From assembly GCF_000381025.1 (NCBI RefSeq), contig NZ_KB905825.1, positions 86,643 through 150,642 of the forward strand: DNA of 64,000 nt, written 5' to 3'. The stretch comes from Streptomyces sulphureus DSM 40104. Lineage in GTDB: Bacteria > Actinomycetota > Actinomycetes > Streptomycetales > Streptomycetaceae. Under the pieces are notes generated by a model. The model ran no database searches. It had not been told where the DNA came from and worked only from the letters and a program-made list of their open reading frames with translations. Positions 36,119-45,230 of the stretch are shown piece after piece; position 1 is the first letter of the stretch; every line of letters starts with the position of its first letter. Made by a program: the position numbers and the translations under genes.

Positions 36119-36823
36119 TCAGTCCAGGCGCCTCGGGACGCCGAGCAGACCCGACTCCGCGTCGGTCGGCTGCGTCACGGCGTACTGGCGGTCGTGCCGG
36201 GTGCACCAGAGGGTCACGCCGTCGCCCAGCGTGGAGAGGGTGTCGACGTCCCGCTGGGGGAGCTGCATCCGGCGACCGATCTCCCGCGCCTCGTCCGGCG
36301 ATACGCGCTGCACGCCGACGAGCGAGGCGCTCCGCAGCAACCGCGGCGCCGAGGGACTCAGATACGGCAGCAGCGTCACCACCGACTGCCACGCCATCGA
36401 GGCGACGCGCCCGCGCGGCGGCCGCATACCGCAGTCCCGCACCACCAGCACCGGGCTGCTGACCGTCGCGCCCATCGGCGGCACGCGGCCGACGTCGTGG
36501 AGGCTGATGCACTCCTGCCCCGCACCGGCCGCCTGCACCAGGTTGCTCCACACCTGCGCCCGACCCGTCTCCACGGCCACCCGCGCGCCCGTGCCCGCCG
36601 CACGCAGCGCGAGCACCTGCGCCGTCCACAGGCCGCCGACGAGGAGGACGTCGTACGGCACGGGGTGGTGGAGGCCGATCACCTGCGGCCGGCCCTCGGC
36701 GTCGGCGCCGATCACCACGCCGTCGTCGCCGATGGGGAGGGAGAGCGCCCCCAACTCCTCGTGCGCCAGCGAGTGTTCGGCGCGCCTCGGGCCCACGAGG
36801 CCCCTGCGTCCCGTCGTCGGCAT
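36119..36823 (-). CDS. type VII secretion-associated conserved protein
   Basis: 234 residues, no signal peptide or membrane helix, and no family I can name. It is a mixed alpha/beta protein (DVLLVGGLWTAQVLALRAAG, then PVLVVRDCGMRPPRGRVASM) that looks cytosolic. Its ATG overlaps the eccE stop (TGATG), so it is translated with EccE and is probably part of, or a helper of, the same secretion machine. No key residues can be assigned. Confidence 0.75.
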   Translation of the reverse strand: MPTTGRRGLVGPRRAEHSLAHEELGALSLPIGDDGVVIGADAEGRPQVIGLHHPVPYDVLLVGGLWTAQVLALRAAGTGARVAVETGRAQVWSNLVQAAGAGQECISLHDVGRVPPMGATVSSPVLVVRDCGMRPPRGRVASMAWQSVVTLLPYLSPSAPRLLRSASLVGVQRVSPDEAREIGRRMQLPQRDVDTLSTLGDGVTLWCTRHDRQYAVTQPTDAESGLLGVPRRLD

Positions 36824-38160
36824 CAGTGGGCACCTCCCAGCGGCAGGGTGGCGAGGACGCCGGGCAACTGCTCGCGGTCGAGCCGGACGAGTCCGACCTT
36901 CGCGGAGCGCGCCGTGCGCTCCAGGTGTCGGCGGGCCGAGTCCAGTTCCGTCTCCGAACGGCCGGTCACCCGCAGATGCCCGGCGAGGGCCGCCGACTTG
37001 TTCCCGCGGGAGCGCCCGACCGTCAGGCTGAAGGTGGTCGTGAAGGTCGGCACCGAGGTCAGGAGCGCCGCAAGACGCGGCAGCGGCGTCGCGGCGCGGC
37101 CCAACTCCGGCCAGCGGCCCACCTGGTAGGTGCTGTGGTGCCGGTCGTCGCACTGCCACTCGCGGGCCGTCTCCGTGGTGCGCCGGGCCGGCGGGGTGTC
37201 GGGCTGGCTCGCCCTCGCCGTCGCGACGGGGTTGACGCAGGCCGAGGTGGCGACGGCCGAGACCAGCTCCTCCTCGCTCAACACCGTCGTACGGAAGCCG
37301 GCGCCCGTGCAACGGCTGGCGAGGTGGTCCGCGGCGCGTACGAGGCAACGGCGCGCGCCGAGCAGCCCGCCACCGCGCAACCGCACGGCGTCCGGGCAGA
37401 GTTCGGGGTCGAGCTTGAGCGCCACCCAGGTGAGCCGCAGTGCGGGCGAGCCCGTCTGCTGCTGGAGCGGGCCGTAACTGTGGCGCGCCACCGACTGCTC
37501 GGGGAGGTGCGGCGCGGGTGCCGGCTGGACGTGCTGCACGATCTGCACCGACTCCAGCCGGATACCGTCGACTTCGAGTGCGTCGTGAAGCAGCCCGAGC
37601 GGCAGCGCACGGGCGCCGAACGCCGGACGCAGCGCGCTGTCGACGGCCTCGACGCGCACCACGGCGGTGAGGAAGGTACCGTCCCCCAGCATCCCGACGG
37701 TGCGCCTGTCCCGGTCGACGTACGCCTGCGTGTGCAGCCCGGGGACGCACTCGGCCGCCGGCGCGAATCCGGCGTCCACCCCCAACCTGCCCTGGGTATC
37801 GAGGAGTTCGGAGGGCAGGGGGCCGCTCATCTGACGTCTGCGGGAACGCAGCGCGAGGTGCGTCGAGAACCAGTCGACGACCGACCTGTGGTGGCGGCGC
37901 AGCACCGCGAAGCAGACCAGCGCGCCGGCGACGACGGCCGCAGGGACCAGCATCAGCCCGTGCACGGCGGCGGCGACGAGGAGCACGGCTGCCGCCAGCT
38001 CCAGCAGCACCAGTTGGGTCAGCGCGAAAGGCCCGAGGCGGTTGGTACGGAACTCGGTCCGCAGCGCGGTCGAAGCAGGCGTGCGCGGCGCGGAGTTGAC
38101 CGGTGCCGACTCCGGTTGCCGCTGCGTGACGGAGCCTCGGGTACGCGTCGCCATTGCCAT
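36823..38160 (-). CDS. eccE: type VII secretion protein EccE
   Basis: 445 residues. Two adjacent membrane helices near the N-terminus (LTQLVLLELAAAVLLVAAAV and MLVPAAVVAGALVCFAVL) are followed by RRHHRSVVDWFSTHL and a large cytosolic domain, the EccE layout. In mycobacterial ESX systems EccE sits at the edge of the membrane complex. The protein starts with MAMATRTRG; the second ATG has a slightly better-placed GGG-rich upstream stretch. It diverges from eccB across 184 nt. Confidence 0.85.
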   Translation of the reverse strand: MAMATRTRGSVTQRQPESAPVNSAPRTPASTALRTEFRTNRLGPFALTQLVLLELAAAVLLVAAAVHGLMLVPAAVVAGALVCFAVLRRHHRSVVDWFSTHLALRSRRRQMSGPLPSELLDTQGRLGVDAGFAPAAECVPGLHTQAYVDRDRRTVGMLGDGTFLTAVVRVEAVDSALRPAFGARALPLGLLHDALEVDGIRLESVQIVQHVQPAPAPHLPEQSVARHSYGPLQQQTGSPALRLTWVALKLDPELCPDAVRLRGGGLLGARRCLVRAADHLASRCTGAGFRTTVLSEEELVSAVATSACVNPVATARASQPDTPPARRTTETAREWQCDDRHHSTYQVGRWPELGRAATPLPRLAALLTSVPTFTTTFSLTVGRSRGNKSAALAGHLRVTGRSETELDSARRHLERTARSAKVGLVRLDREQLPGVLATLPLGGAH

Positions 38161-38344
38161 CCCGAAGGCCCCCTCTTGTCCGTATGCGCCCGGCGGTCAA
38201 GGGCGTTGAACGGTCGATCACCCTACCTGAGCGGCGCGCAGCAGTGTGCAACCGGCATAGTAGGGGCCGTGCCGGCGTCGCGGCACCCGAGGCGGAGGCC
38301 GCATCCGACGGCCGACGGGGATCAGCAGGGGAGACGCACCACTC

Positions 38345-39868
38345 ATGGCATCACGGCGGGACGAGCTCAACGCCTACACCTTCGCGAAGAAGCGGCTCAA
38401 CGCGGCATTCCTCCAGCCCTCGCAGACGGGCACCGAGGAGGGCGCACCGCGACCGCTGCGGGCCGTGCTGCCCGGGATGGTCGTGGGTGCGCTCGTCCTC
38501 GCCGGGTTCGGCGCATGGGGCATGTTCAAACCCAAGGAGCCCGAGAAGTGGGACGAGGTCGGCGAGAAGGTCATCGTCGGCAGCAAGTCCACCACTCGAT
38601 ACGTGGTGTTGAAGACCAACAAAAAGAAGCAGCTCCACCCCGTCCTCAACCTCGCCTCGGCGCGGCTGCTCCTCGACGCGGGCAAGGGCGAGGTCGTCAA
38701 GGTCGACGAGGAGGTCCTCGACGGCGGCGACATACCGCACGGCGCCACCATCGGCATCCCGTACGGCCCGGACCGCCTCCCCGAGCCCGAAGAGGCGGGC
38801 GCCGCCAAGCGCTGGGCCGTCTGCGAGCGTCCGGGGCAGGGCGGGCGCGCCATCCAGAAGGCCGCGTTCGTCTTCGCCGAGCGGGACGCGCAGCGGACCG
38901 AGGGGCAACGCCGCCTGAGAGGAGGCGAGTTGCTCTTCGTCGAGGACCGCGGCGGGCAGCGGTGGGCGGTCGACAGCAAGGGGGTGAAGTACCCCGTGCC
39001 CGAGGACGAGCTGCTGCTGCGCACACTCTTCCGCAGCGAGCAGCCGCAGCGCGTCTCGAACGAGTGGCTCGCCACCTTCCGCGAGGGTGACGAGATCAAC
39101 TTTCCGCAGGTGCCGGGCCGGGTGAACCAACGCGCCGGCGCCTCCGACGAGTTGGGCGAGGCGGACCGGGTGGGGATGGTGCTGCGAGCCCGGGCCGGCA
39201 CCGGTTACCAGCACTATCTCGTCCTCACCGGACGCGTCGTACCCGTCTCCGACTTCACTGCCGTCCTGCTGCTCAGCAAGACCGAGCAGCCGAGCGGGCA
39301 GAACGGCAGGGCGACGACGGTGGCGCCGAGCGCGATCGTTCCGGGGAAGCGCGCCTTCGACGCGGGTATCGACTGGCCGACGGAGCGCGCGGTCAAGGTC
39401 AACTCGGCCCGCACCACCGCCGGTGCCCGCAACACCGTCTGCAACGTCCTGCGCAAGGTCGACGAGAAGACCGGCACCACCACCCTCAGCACCTGGGCGG
39501 GACGCGACTTCCCCGCCCAGCTTCCCACCGGTTCCACCAGCGCGTACGTCACCCCGGGCAGTGGGCAGCTCTTCCGTCAGATCAAGGGCAACGAGACGAA
39601 GGCCGGCTCCGTCTTCCTCGCCACCGACACGGGCCTTCGTTACGCCCTCCAGGCCAACAACGACAGCGCGGGCGACGACGCGGGCATCGGCACCGACGGC
39701 AAGCAGGACGAGCAGAGCGGGCAGCAGCAGGCGCAGGGCAGCGAGGCCCAGGTGCGGCTCGGGTACGAGAACATCAAGCCGGCGCCGATCCCGGCCGCGT
39801 GGTCCCAATTCCTGCCCACCGGGCCTCGGTTGGGGACGTCTGCGGCCCGGCAGCCGCAGGGGTCGTGA
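38345..39868 (+). CDS. eccB: type VII secretion protein EccB
   Basis: 507 residues. SRRDELNAYTFAKKRLNAAF is the EccB signature, followed by one membrane helix (VLPGMVVGALVLAGFGAWGM, about 41-60) and a large extracellular domain with repeated VxxxxxGQ-type units and GAGASDELGEADRV-like loops. A Gln-rich linker and RLGYENIKPAPIPAAWSQFL close it, as in other EccB. It forms part of the membrane channel complex. Start ATG 38345 is preceded by GGGGAGA at 9-10 nt. It is followed 10 nt later by mycP. Confidence 0.92.
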   Translation: MASRRDELNAYTFAKKRLNAAFLQPSQTGTEEGAPRPLRAVLPGMVVGALVLAGFGAWGMFKPKEPEKWDEVGEKVIVGSKSTTRYVVLKTNKKKQLHPVLNLASARLLLDAGKGEVVKVDEEVLDGGDIPHGATIGIPYGPDRLPEPEEAGAAKRWAVCERPGQGGRAIQKAAFVFAERDAQRTEGQRRLRGGELLFVEDRGGQRWAVDSKGVKYPVPEDELLLRTLFRSEQPQRVSNEWLATFREGDEINFPQVPGRVNQRAGASDELGEADRVGMVLRARAGTGYQHYLVLTGRVVPVSDFTAVLLLSKTEQPSGQNGRATTVAPSAIVPGKRAFDAGIDWPTERAVKVNSARTTAGARNTVCNVLRKVDEKTGTTTLSTWAGRDFPAQLPTGSTSAYVTPGSGQLFRQIKGNETKAGSVFLATDTGLRYALQANNDSAGDDAGIGTDGKQDEQSGQQQAQGSEAQVRLGYENIKPAPIPAAWSQFLPTGPRLGTSAARQPQGS

Positions 39869-39878
39869 GGGGGAGCTG

Positions 39879-41168
39879 ATGGGCCACCAGCACACACCGC
39901 ACGCCGCGCGCAGCATGCCCGGCGCCCGAACCGCGTCCCGCCGCCGGGCCGGCCGCGTCGCCGTGCTCGCCGGGCTCACCGCGTGCACCGCCGCGCTGCT
40001 CCCCGTCGCCGGCGCGACGCCGGCCGCAGCCGACACCTCGGCGCAGTGCAAGTTCCCCAACAAGAGCTACACCGGGCGGCCTTGGGCGCTCCAGCGGGTG
40101 CTCCTCGACCAGCTCTGGCAGGACACCAAGGGCGAGGGCGTCCGCGTGGCCGTCATCGACACCGGCGTCGACGTGAAGAACAAGCAGCTCAAGGCCGCCG
40201 TCGCACCGAGTCTCGGCGCCAACTTCCTGAAGAAGACGAAGAGCAAGAACGGGGTCGCCACCGAGCGCGGGAAGAACGACGGCACCGGGGACCGCGTCGG
40301 CCACGGCACGAAGGTCGCCGGCATCATCGCCGCCCGCCCCGCTGCCGGCACCGGGTTCGTGGGGCTCGCGCCGGGCGCCACCATCATCCCCGTCACGCAG
40401 AACGACGAGAACGGCAGCGGCGACGTCAAGTCCCTCGCCAGGTCCATTGTCCACGCGGTGAAAAAGGGCGCGGACGTCATCAACATCTCGCAGGACACCG
40501 AGGAGGCGATCCGGCACGACTCGATCCTCAAGTACGCCATCGACAGCGCCCTTTCGGAGGACATCGTGGTGGTCGCCTCCGCGGGCAACGACGGCCTCGG
40601 CGGCAAGGTGAAGCGGACCTACCCGGCCTCCTACCCCGGCGTCCTCGCCGTCGCCTCCTCCGATCGGAACAACGAGCGAGCGCCGTTCTCGCAGGCCGGG
40701 GAGTTCGTCGACGTTGCGGCGCCGGGCGTCGACATGATCTCGACGGTGCCGCTCGGCGGGCACTGCGCGGACAACGGCACGAGCTTCTCCGCGCCGTACG
40801 TGGCGGGTGTCGCAGCGCTGCTGAAGGCGAAGCACCCGGGGTGGACGTACAAGGAGATCACCGCGCAGATCGAGCAGACCGCGGAGCGGTCGATCGCCGG
40901 CCACGACATCCTCGTCGGGTGGGGCGTCGTCGACCCGGTCAGGGCCGTCAGCGAGGACGATCACCGGATCGAGCGACCCGAAGCCGACGAAGGCGTCGCC
41001 AAAGGGGAGCTGCCGACACCTGCAAAGCTCGAGATCGGCGAGACCGAGCAGGAGCGGAACACGCGAATCGGTACCTACGCGCTGGTAGGAGGTGGCACGC
41101 TGGTGGCCGTCGTGGGCGGTGCTTCCTTGGTCTACAGGGACTGGCGGCGGAAGCGCAGCCTCCGCTGA
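39879..41168 (+). CDS. mycP: mycosin, subtilisin-like type VII secretion protease (first copy)
   Basis: 429 residues: a signal peptide (AVLAGLTACTAALLPVAGAT), the S8 peptidase domain and a C-terminal membrane helix (YALVGGGTLVAVVGGASLVY) with a basic end, the mycosin layout. The catalytic triad is intact: Asp94 in VAVIDTGVD, His142 in GHGTKVAG, Ser302 in NGTSFSAPYVAGVAALL. Mycosins stabilise the ESX complex and cut some substrates outside the membrane. ATG 39879 has GGGGGAG about 3-5 nt upstream. Codon use is typical of the genome, unlike the second mycosin at 43534. Confidence 0.92.
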   Translation: MGHQHTPHAARSMPGARTASRRRAGRVAVLAGLTACTAALLPVAGATPAAADTSAQCKFPNKSYTGRPWALQRVLLDQLWQDTKGEGVRVAVIDTGVDVKNKQLKAAVAPSLGANFLKKTKSKNGVATERGKNDGTGDRVGHGTKVAGIIAARPAAGTGFVGLAPGATIIPVTQNDENGSGDVKSLARSIVHAVKKGADVINISQDTEEAIRHDSILKYAIDSALSEDIVVVASAGNDGLGGKVKRTYPASYPGVLAVASSDRNNERAPFSQAGEFVDVAAPGVDMISTVPLGGHCADNGTSFSAPYVAGVAALLKAKHPGWTYKEITAQIEQTAERSIAGHDILVGWGVVDPVRAVSEDDHRIERPEADEGVAKGELPTPAKLEIGETEQERNTRIGTYALVGGGTLVAVVGGASLVYRDWRRKRSLR

Positions 41169-41233
41169 CCGACCGCGAACTGCGGGGGGACGGGGAACCG
41201 CGCGTGCGTCAAGTCACGTCCTCGACTTTGCAG

Positions 41234-41262
41234 TTGGAACACTGGAGCGCGGTGGCTAAAGT
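41234..41262 (+). promoter_or_regulatory. promoter upstream of the ESX helical-protein genes
   Basis: TTGGAA (41234-41239) and TAAAGT (41257-41262) are exactly 17 nt apart, a good housekeeping-type promoter, 58 nt before GTG 41321. A GTGCAC direct/inverted pair follows near 41268-41286. Confidence 0.55.
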
Positions 41263-41320
41263 GGCGTGTGCACGCACCGTGCACATCTGAAGACTGCTAC
41301 GGGTGGAGGGGGAGAACCTC

Positions 41321-41782
41321 GTGGGGTTGCCTGACGACGAGGTGGGGCTGTCCGCACAACCGATGACGGCGGCTGGGGCGGCCGCGCAGCTCAAGCGCGA
41401 GGCGGAGACCCTCAAGGAATTCAAGAAGCGGGTGGACGGCATCCTCCGGCGCCTGGACAGTTCCCCGGCGTCCAAGTCGCAGTTGAGCCGCGAGACCCTC
41501 CAGCAGGCGTCGTTCGGTTCCGCTGACTTCGCCGAGGCCGCCGACCTCTACCGCATGTACAACCGGGTCCACACCCACCTCACCACCCTTTCGCAGACCT
41601 TCGGCGACCAGATCGAAGCGATGAAGATCGCGGTCCACGGTGCTGACGTCGGCTTCGACAACCTCGAAGAGGATGTCAGGCAGCGCTTCTGGGACATCCA
41701 TCAGCGCACGAAGGACCGGTACGAGGCGAGCCGCCCGGCGGAGGAGCGCGAGACCGACCGCAACGACGATCCGGGCCTGTAG
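41321..41782 (+). CDS. type VII-associated helical protein
   Basis: 153 residues, almost wholly helical: PMTAAGAAAQLKREAETLKE, then DLYRMYNRVHTHLTTLSQTF and DNLEEDVRQRFWDIHQRTK. It resembles WXG100-like helical hairpins but without a clear WXG turn. It most likely pairs with the product of the next gene or acts as a chaperone. GTG 41321 is chosen because GGAGGGGGAG lies 6 nt upstream; GTG 41303 is in frame. The next gene starts 21 nt later. Confidence 0.75.
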   Translation: MGLPDDEVGLSAQPMTAAGAAAQLKREAETLKEFKKRVDGILRRLDSSPASKSQLSRETLQQASFGSADFAEAADLYRMYNRVHTHLTTLSQTFGDQIEAMKIAVHGADVGFDNLEEDVRQRFWDIHQRTKDRYEASRPAEERETDRNDDPGL

Positions 41783-41803
41783 GAAGAAGAACGGGGATCG
41801 AGT

Positions 41804-43504
41804 ATGAGTGGCGACGGCGAGTCGAAGCTCACGGGCATGGACGCCCAGGTGGCCATGGCCCAACTACGCCAGGGCTTCCGCGGGATGAAGAACATGCCGT
41901 TCCTGGGCAGCATGTCCGGCCTCTCCCGCATCGGCAGCACCAACTTCGAAGAGCGCGAGCTCAACGCGATGCTGGACATGGTCGACAACGCGAAGCCGAG
42001 CGACCTGACGGCGACGGGCGGCGCCCTCGAACAGGCAGCCAAGGACATCAAGCGGATCGGCGACGACCTCAAGAAGCATGTCGGCGAGGTGGCCTGGGAG
42101 GGCAAGGGGGGCAGCAGCTTCCACAAGTGGGGCGGCAAGCTCGGCTCGACCACCCTGGACCTCGCCGAGTACACCTTCACCGCGGCCAGTCAACTGAAGT
42201 CCGCAGGCGAAGGCCTGGCCGCGGTGAAGGCGGCGATGCCCCCGCGCGACAGCCGCATCCTCCAGAAGGCACCCGAGGACATCCCCGCTGCCAAGCGCGT
42301 CGAGACCAACGACGAGTACACCGCAGCGGTGAAGACGGAGAAGCACCGCCAGGAAGCCATCACCCAGATGAACAAGCTCTCCTCGTACTACCAGGTCACC
42401 CACGACACCATCGCCATGCAGCCGGAGCCGGTGTTCGAGCCGATGGAGGATCCGCAGGTGCCGCGGCCAGTGAGAGGGTTTGAGGTACCTGGTGGAGTCC
42501 CTGCAGCAGGAGGCGCCTCTGGCACCAGCCCCGCCGCTCCTGGCGAAATGCGTGAGAGCGTGGCGGCCTCGATCAATGCAGGGGGCGACAACTCGGTCGG
42601 GACCTCGGCGGAACCTAGTCCGGTACTCCCGGACCACGCGGTGGGAACATCAACCGACAGCGTGGCCTCTTCCACCGCTGCAGCGCCGCTCGGGACTCAC
42701 CACACTCCGACTGCACCGGTATCTGGATCGGGCCCTGCACAGCATCCAGGCTCCGTTCCCTTTATGACATCTGCACCGCCTATGCGTGTTCCAGGGGTCG
42801 GGGGAATTCCGCGCACAGCGACGCCGCTTGGCAGATCTACAGGGAGCGGTGGGCCGTCCGAGGTAAGGAGGCCTATTGGCCGGAACCTTGCTCCAGGGCC
42901 GACTGAGGGATCAGCGCGTTCCGGCTCGGCGAGCCGAACCGGTGGGCCAGGACAAGGCGAACGATCACTTCCCGGCAGAAACACGGGGACGGCAGGACGC
43001 CCAAGCCCCGTGAGTGGACGATCCGTTGGGCGACCAGCCTCAAACCCGATGAGTGGACGAGCCTTCGGCGGGGCCGCGCGCAGTGCGCGGGGAGACGGAG
43101 TCGTTGGAGGCCAGCCGAGCGGGCAGGCGACTAGTGGGCGGGGTGCCGCGGTCCCTCGTGGAGGAGCCGTCGGCGGTGAACGCGGCGTGGCTGCGGGAAG
43201 AGGCGTTGTCCGTCCGGGTCGGGCTGGTGACGGGAGGAAAGTTCAGGCGTCACCGCAAGAAGGTGGGGTTTCGGGGCGCCCGCGGTCTCTTGCGTCCACT
43301 CAGGGACGAAGTGGGGAGTTCACACAGGGGGGTACCGGTCTCCTTCATCGTAAGGGCAATGAGGCGGTTGGTACTGGGCGCGGAATTCGGTCCGTTGGGC
43401 GTGAGCGTTCAGAGAAATTGGACAAGCGTCCTGACTTTTTGACTGAAGACGAAGAGACTTGGGTGAGTGGGCGTCCTCGCGCAATGCCGTCGGTCATCGA
43501 GTAG
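41804..43504 (+). CDS. large WXG-type ESX substrate or component with disordered C-terminus
   Basis: 566 residues. The first 200 are helical with a WXG-like turn (VAWEGKGG, Trp98-Gly100) and KLSSYYQVTHDTIAMQPEPV. The following 340 residues are Gly/Ser/Pro/Arg-rich and unstructured. The end is an acidic-tryptophan motif, LTEDEETWVSGRP, which looks like a conserved C-terminal tag. It is probably a secreted substrate or a surface-exposed structural part of this locus. From about 42480, base composition drops and codon choice shifts away from G/C third positions, so the tail seems to be of different origin from the head. The mycosin below starts 30 nt later. Confidence 0.75.
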   Translation: MSGDGESKLTGMDAQVAMAQLRQGFRGMKNMPFLGSMSGLSRIGSTNFEERELNAMLDMVDNAKPSDLTATGGALEQAAKDIKRIGDDLKKHVGEVAWEGKGGSSFHKWGGKLGSTTLDLAEYTFTAASQLKSAGEGLAAVKAAMPPRDSRILQKAPEDIPAAKRVETNDEYTAAVKTEKHRQEAITQMNKLSSYYQVTHDTIAMQPEPVFEPMEDPQVPRPVRGFEVPGGVPAAGGASGTSPAAPGEMRESVAASINAGGDNSVGTSAEPSPVLPDHAVGTSTDSVASSTAAAPLGTHHTPTAPVSGSGPAQHPGSVPFMTSAPPMRVPGVGGIPRTATPLGRSTGSGGPSEVRRPIGRNLAPGPTEGSARSGSASRTGGPGQGERSLPGRNTGTAGRPSPVSGRSVGRPASNPMSGRAFGGAARSARGDGVVGGQPSGQATSGRGAAVPRGGAVGGERGVAAGRGVVRPGRAGDGRKVQASPQEGGVSGRPRSLASTQGRSGEFTQGGTGLLHRKGNEAVGTGRGIRSVGRERSEKLDKRPDFLTEDEETWVSGRPRAMPSVIE

Positions 43505-43533
43505 GTGCTAAGAGAAGGGGCAGTGGCTCAACA

Positions 43534-44763
43534 GTGAGCGGAAAGAATCGTGCTAGGCGATGGAGCGTTGGCATAGTCGCTGCCCTGGCTGTGGTTTCGA
43601 TGGCGTCTCCGGCCTTGGCGGATGCTCGGCCTGATCAGTGGTATTTGAAGCCAATGCAGGCTGAGGAGATGTGGGAAACATCTAAAGGGAAAGGTATAAA
43701 GGTTGCGGTCGTCGACTCTGGTGTGAATTCCGGAACGACATCGCTACGCGGACGTGTGCTTCCAGGTAAGGATGTGTCGGGTGCTCCTGGAGGTGCCACC
43801 GACGATCAGATTGGTCACGGGACCACAATGGCTGAAATGATCGCTGGGAGTGGCAGGGGCGGGGGCCTTCGGGGGCTAGCGCCTGAATCTCGAGTTATCC
43901 CTATCCGCACCGAGGGTAAGGGGATGCGAGGAGGGAAGGGAGAGGACACCCTCCCTGAGGCGCTACGAGCAGCTGCCGATTCCGAGGCAAAAATCATCAA
44001 TATGTCTATTGGTGGCGAGTACTCGGACCCAGACTTGGAAGCAGCCGTCAACTACGCTGCACATAAGGGCAAACTGATGTTTGCCTCCTCCGGTAACGAT
44101 GGCGCGGGAAAGAACAAGAACAATTACCCCGCTGGCTACAGTCAGGTAATCGGCGTCGGGTCAGTCGATAAAAACGGCACGGTGGGCGATACATCCGGAA
44201 ACGGGCAGCATGTTTCTCTCGCTGCTCCTGGCGTTGATCTGCCTATTTGGTGTGACGGCAAATTCGAAGGCTATTGCTCAAGTTCGGGTACAAGTATCGC
44301 GTCGGCCCTAGCCTCCGCCTCCGCCGCCCTGATCTGGTCCAAGCACCCCGACTGGACTGCCAACCAGGTAGCCCGTGTCCTGGTTAGCACCACCGGCCGC
44401 ATGATGGAGGGGAAGAAGCCCAGTAAGTACTTCGGCTACGGAACCGTGCGTCCGCGCGAGAACATCCTCGCCGGGAAGGGCGATCCGGGCCAGCCCGCCC
44501 AGCCGGCTTTCGCCGAGAACGGCGACTTCATCCGGAACCCGGGTACTTCCTCTCCTTCAGCGGCCGCTGAGCCCTCCGAGGGATCATCCAGCAGTGGCGA
44601 CAACAAGGCAGGCAACGGAGCCGGACAGGCCGATGAGGCTGCGGCCGAAACCGATTCCGGAAGCTCAAATTCCGCCCTATGGTGGGGGGTTGGCGCCGTT
44701 GCTGCTGTGGTCGTGATCGGTGGTGCCGTGGCCCTAGTCCTCCGGAAACGGCGAGCAGGGTAG
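43534..44763 (+). CDS. second mycosin-type serine protease with atypical base composition
   Basis: 409 residues: signal peptide (VGIVAALAVVSMASPALA), S8 domain with Asp61 (VAVVDSGVN), His95 (IGHGTTMAEMI) and Ser254 (SSSGTSIASALAS), then a Ser/Gly linker and a C-terminal helix (WWGVGAVAAVVVIGGAVALV) ending in RKRRAG. All mycosin elements are present. Unlike the first copy its 5' half is A/T-rich (for instance about half A/T at 43681-43740) with codons such as AAA, GGT and ATA, which points to recent acquisition or exchange. GTG 43534 is the start that gives a proper signal peptide, but the likely ribosome site (AGAAGGGG) is about 15 nt away, so the start is tentative. Confidence 0.85.
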   Translation: MSGKNRARRWSVGIVAALAVVSMASPALADARPDQWYLKPMQAEEMWETSKGKGIKVAVVDSGVNSGTTSLRGRVLPGKDVSGAPGGATDDQIGHGTTMAEMIAGSGRGGGLRGLAPESRVIPIRTEGKGMRGGKGEDTLPEALRAAADSEAKIINMSIGGEYSDPDLEAAVNYAAHKGKLMFASSGNDGAGKNKNNYPAGYSQVIGVGSVDKNGTVGDTSGNGQHVSLAAPGVDLPIWCDGKFEGYCSSSGTSIASALASASAALIWSKHPDWTANQVARVLVSTTGRMMEGKKPSKYFGYGTVRPRENILAGKGDPGQPAQPAFAENGDFIRNPGTSSPSAAAEPSEGSSSSGDNKAGNGAGQADEAAAETDSGSSNSALWWGVGAVAAVVVIGGAVALVLRKRRAG

Positions 44764-44826
44764 GACGGTCGCAGCCAACCAACGTCAGAAGTACAGCACC
44801 ATCAATCGTGCAGAAAGGAATGCCGT

Positions 44827-45186
44827 ATGGCGAACCAGAGGGTAAGTGACGGCACTCTCCAAAGGCTTGAGACCACACTGCTGGAAAAAATCAACAGCAT
44901 CAACAGCCAGGTCAAGAGCCTGAACGCGAACCTCGACATCCTCGAGGGAGCCTGGAAGGGCATCGGTGCCGCCGAGTTCAACAGGGCGCAGGCGGCTGTC
45001 AACAGGCGTATGTCGAACCTCAACCAGCTCCTGGCGCAGTACCTCGAAGCGGTCGAGGCCACCCGGAAGCTGTCGGGCAACAACGAAGACGATGTGGCGC
45101 AGGCGTTCCGCGGGGTGGACGTCGTGGACTCCGGTGTCGGCGTCGACGGCGGGGGTAAGCCTGCTTCGGCGCTCAACCAGTACTGA
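44827..45186 (+). CDS. WXG100 protein (EsxB/CFP-10-like)
   Basis: 119 residues: two helices around a WXG turn, GAWKGIGAAE (Trp43, Gly45). ATLLEKINSINSQVKSLNAN-like heptads surround it. Proteins of this kind dimerise with a partner and leave the cell through EccC. The final 25 residues (GVDVVDSGVGVDGGGKP) are flexible. I see no YxxxD/E tag in the usual place at its C-terminus. ATG 44827 follows AAAGGAA at 6 nt. The second Esx gene starts 44 nt later. Confidence 0.88.
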   Translation: MANQRVSDGTLQRLETTLLEKINSINSQVKSLNANLDILEGAWKGIGAAEFNRAQAAVNRRMSNLNQLLAQYLEAVEATRKLSGNNEDDVAQAFRGVDVVDSGVGVDGGGKPASALNQY

Positions 45187-45230
45187 GCCCGGCCACCTGT
45201 ACCTCCGCTTCAACCTCTTTGGAGACTCTT

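Noticed and set aside
43053..43442. 129-codon frame inside the WXG protein gene
   Set aside because: It lies in another frame of the gene at 41804-43504, whose own frame stays open to a conserved-looking C-terminus.
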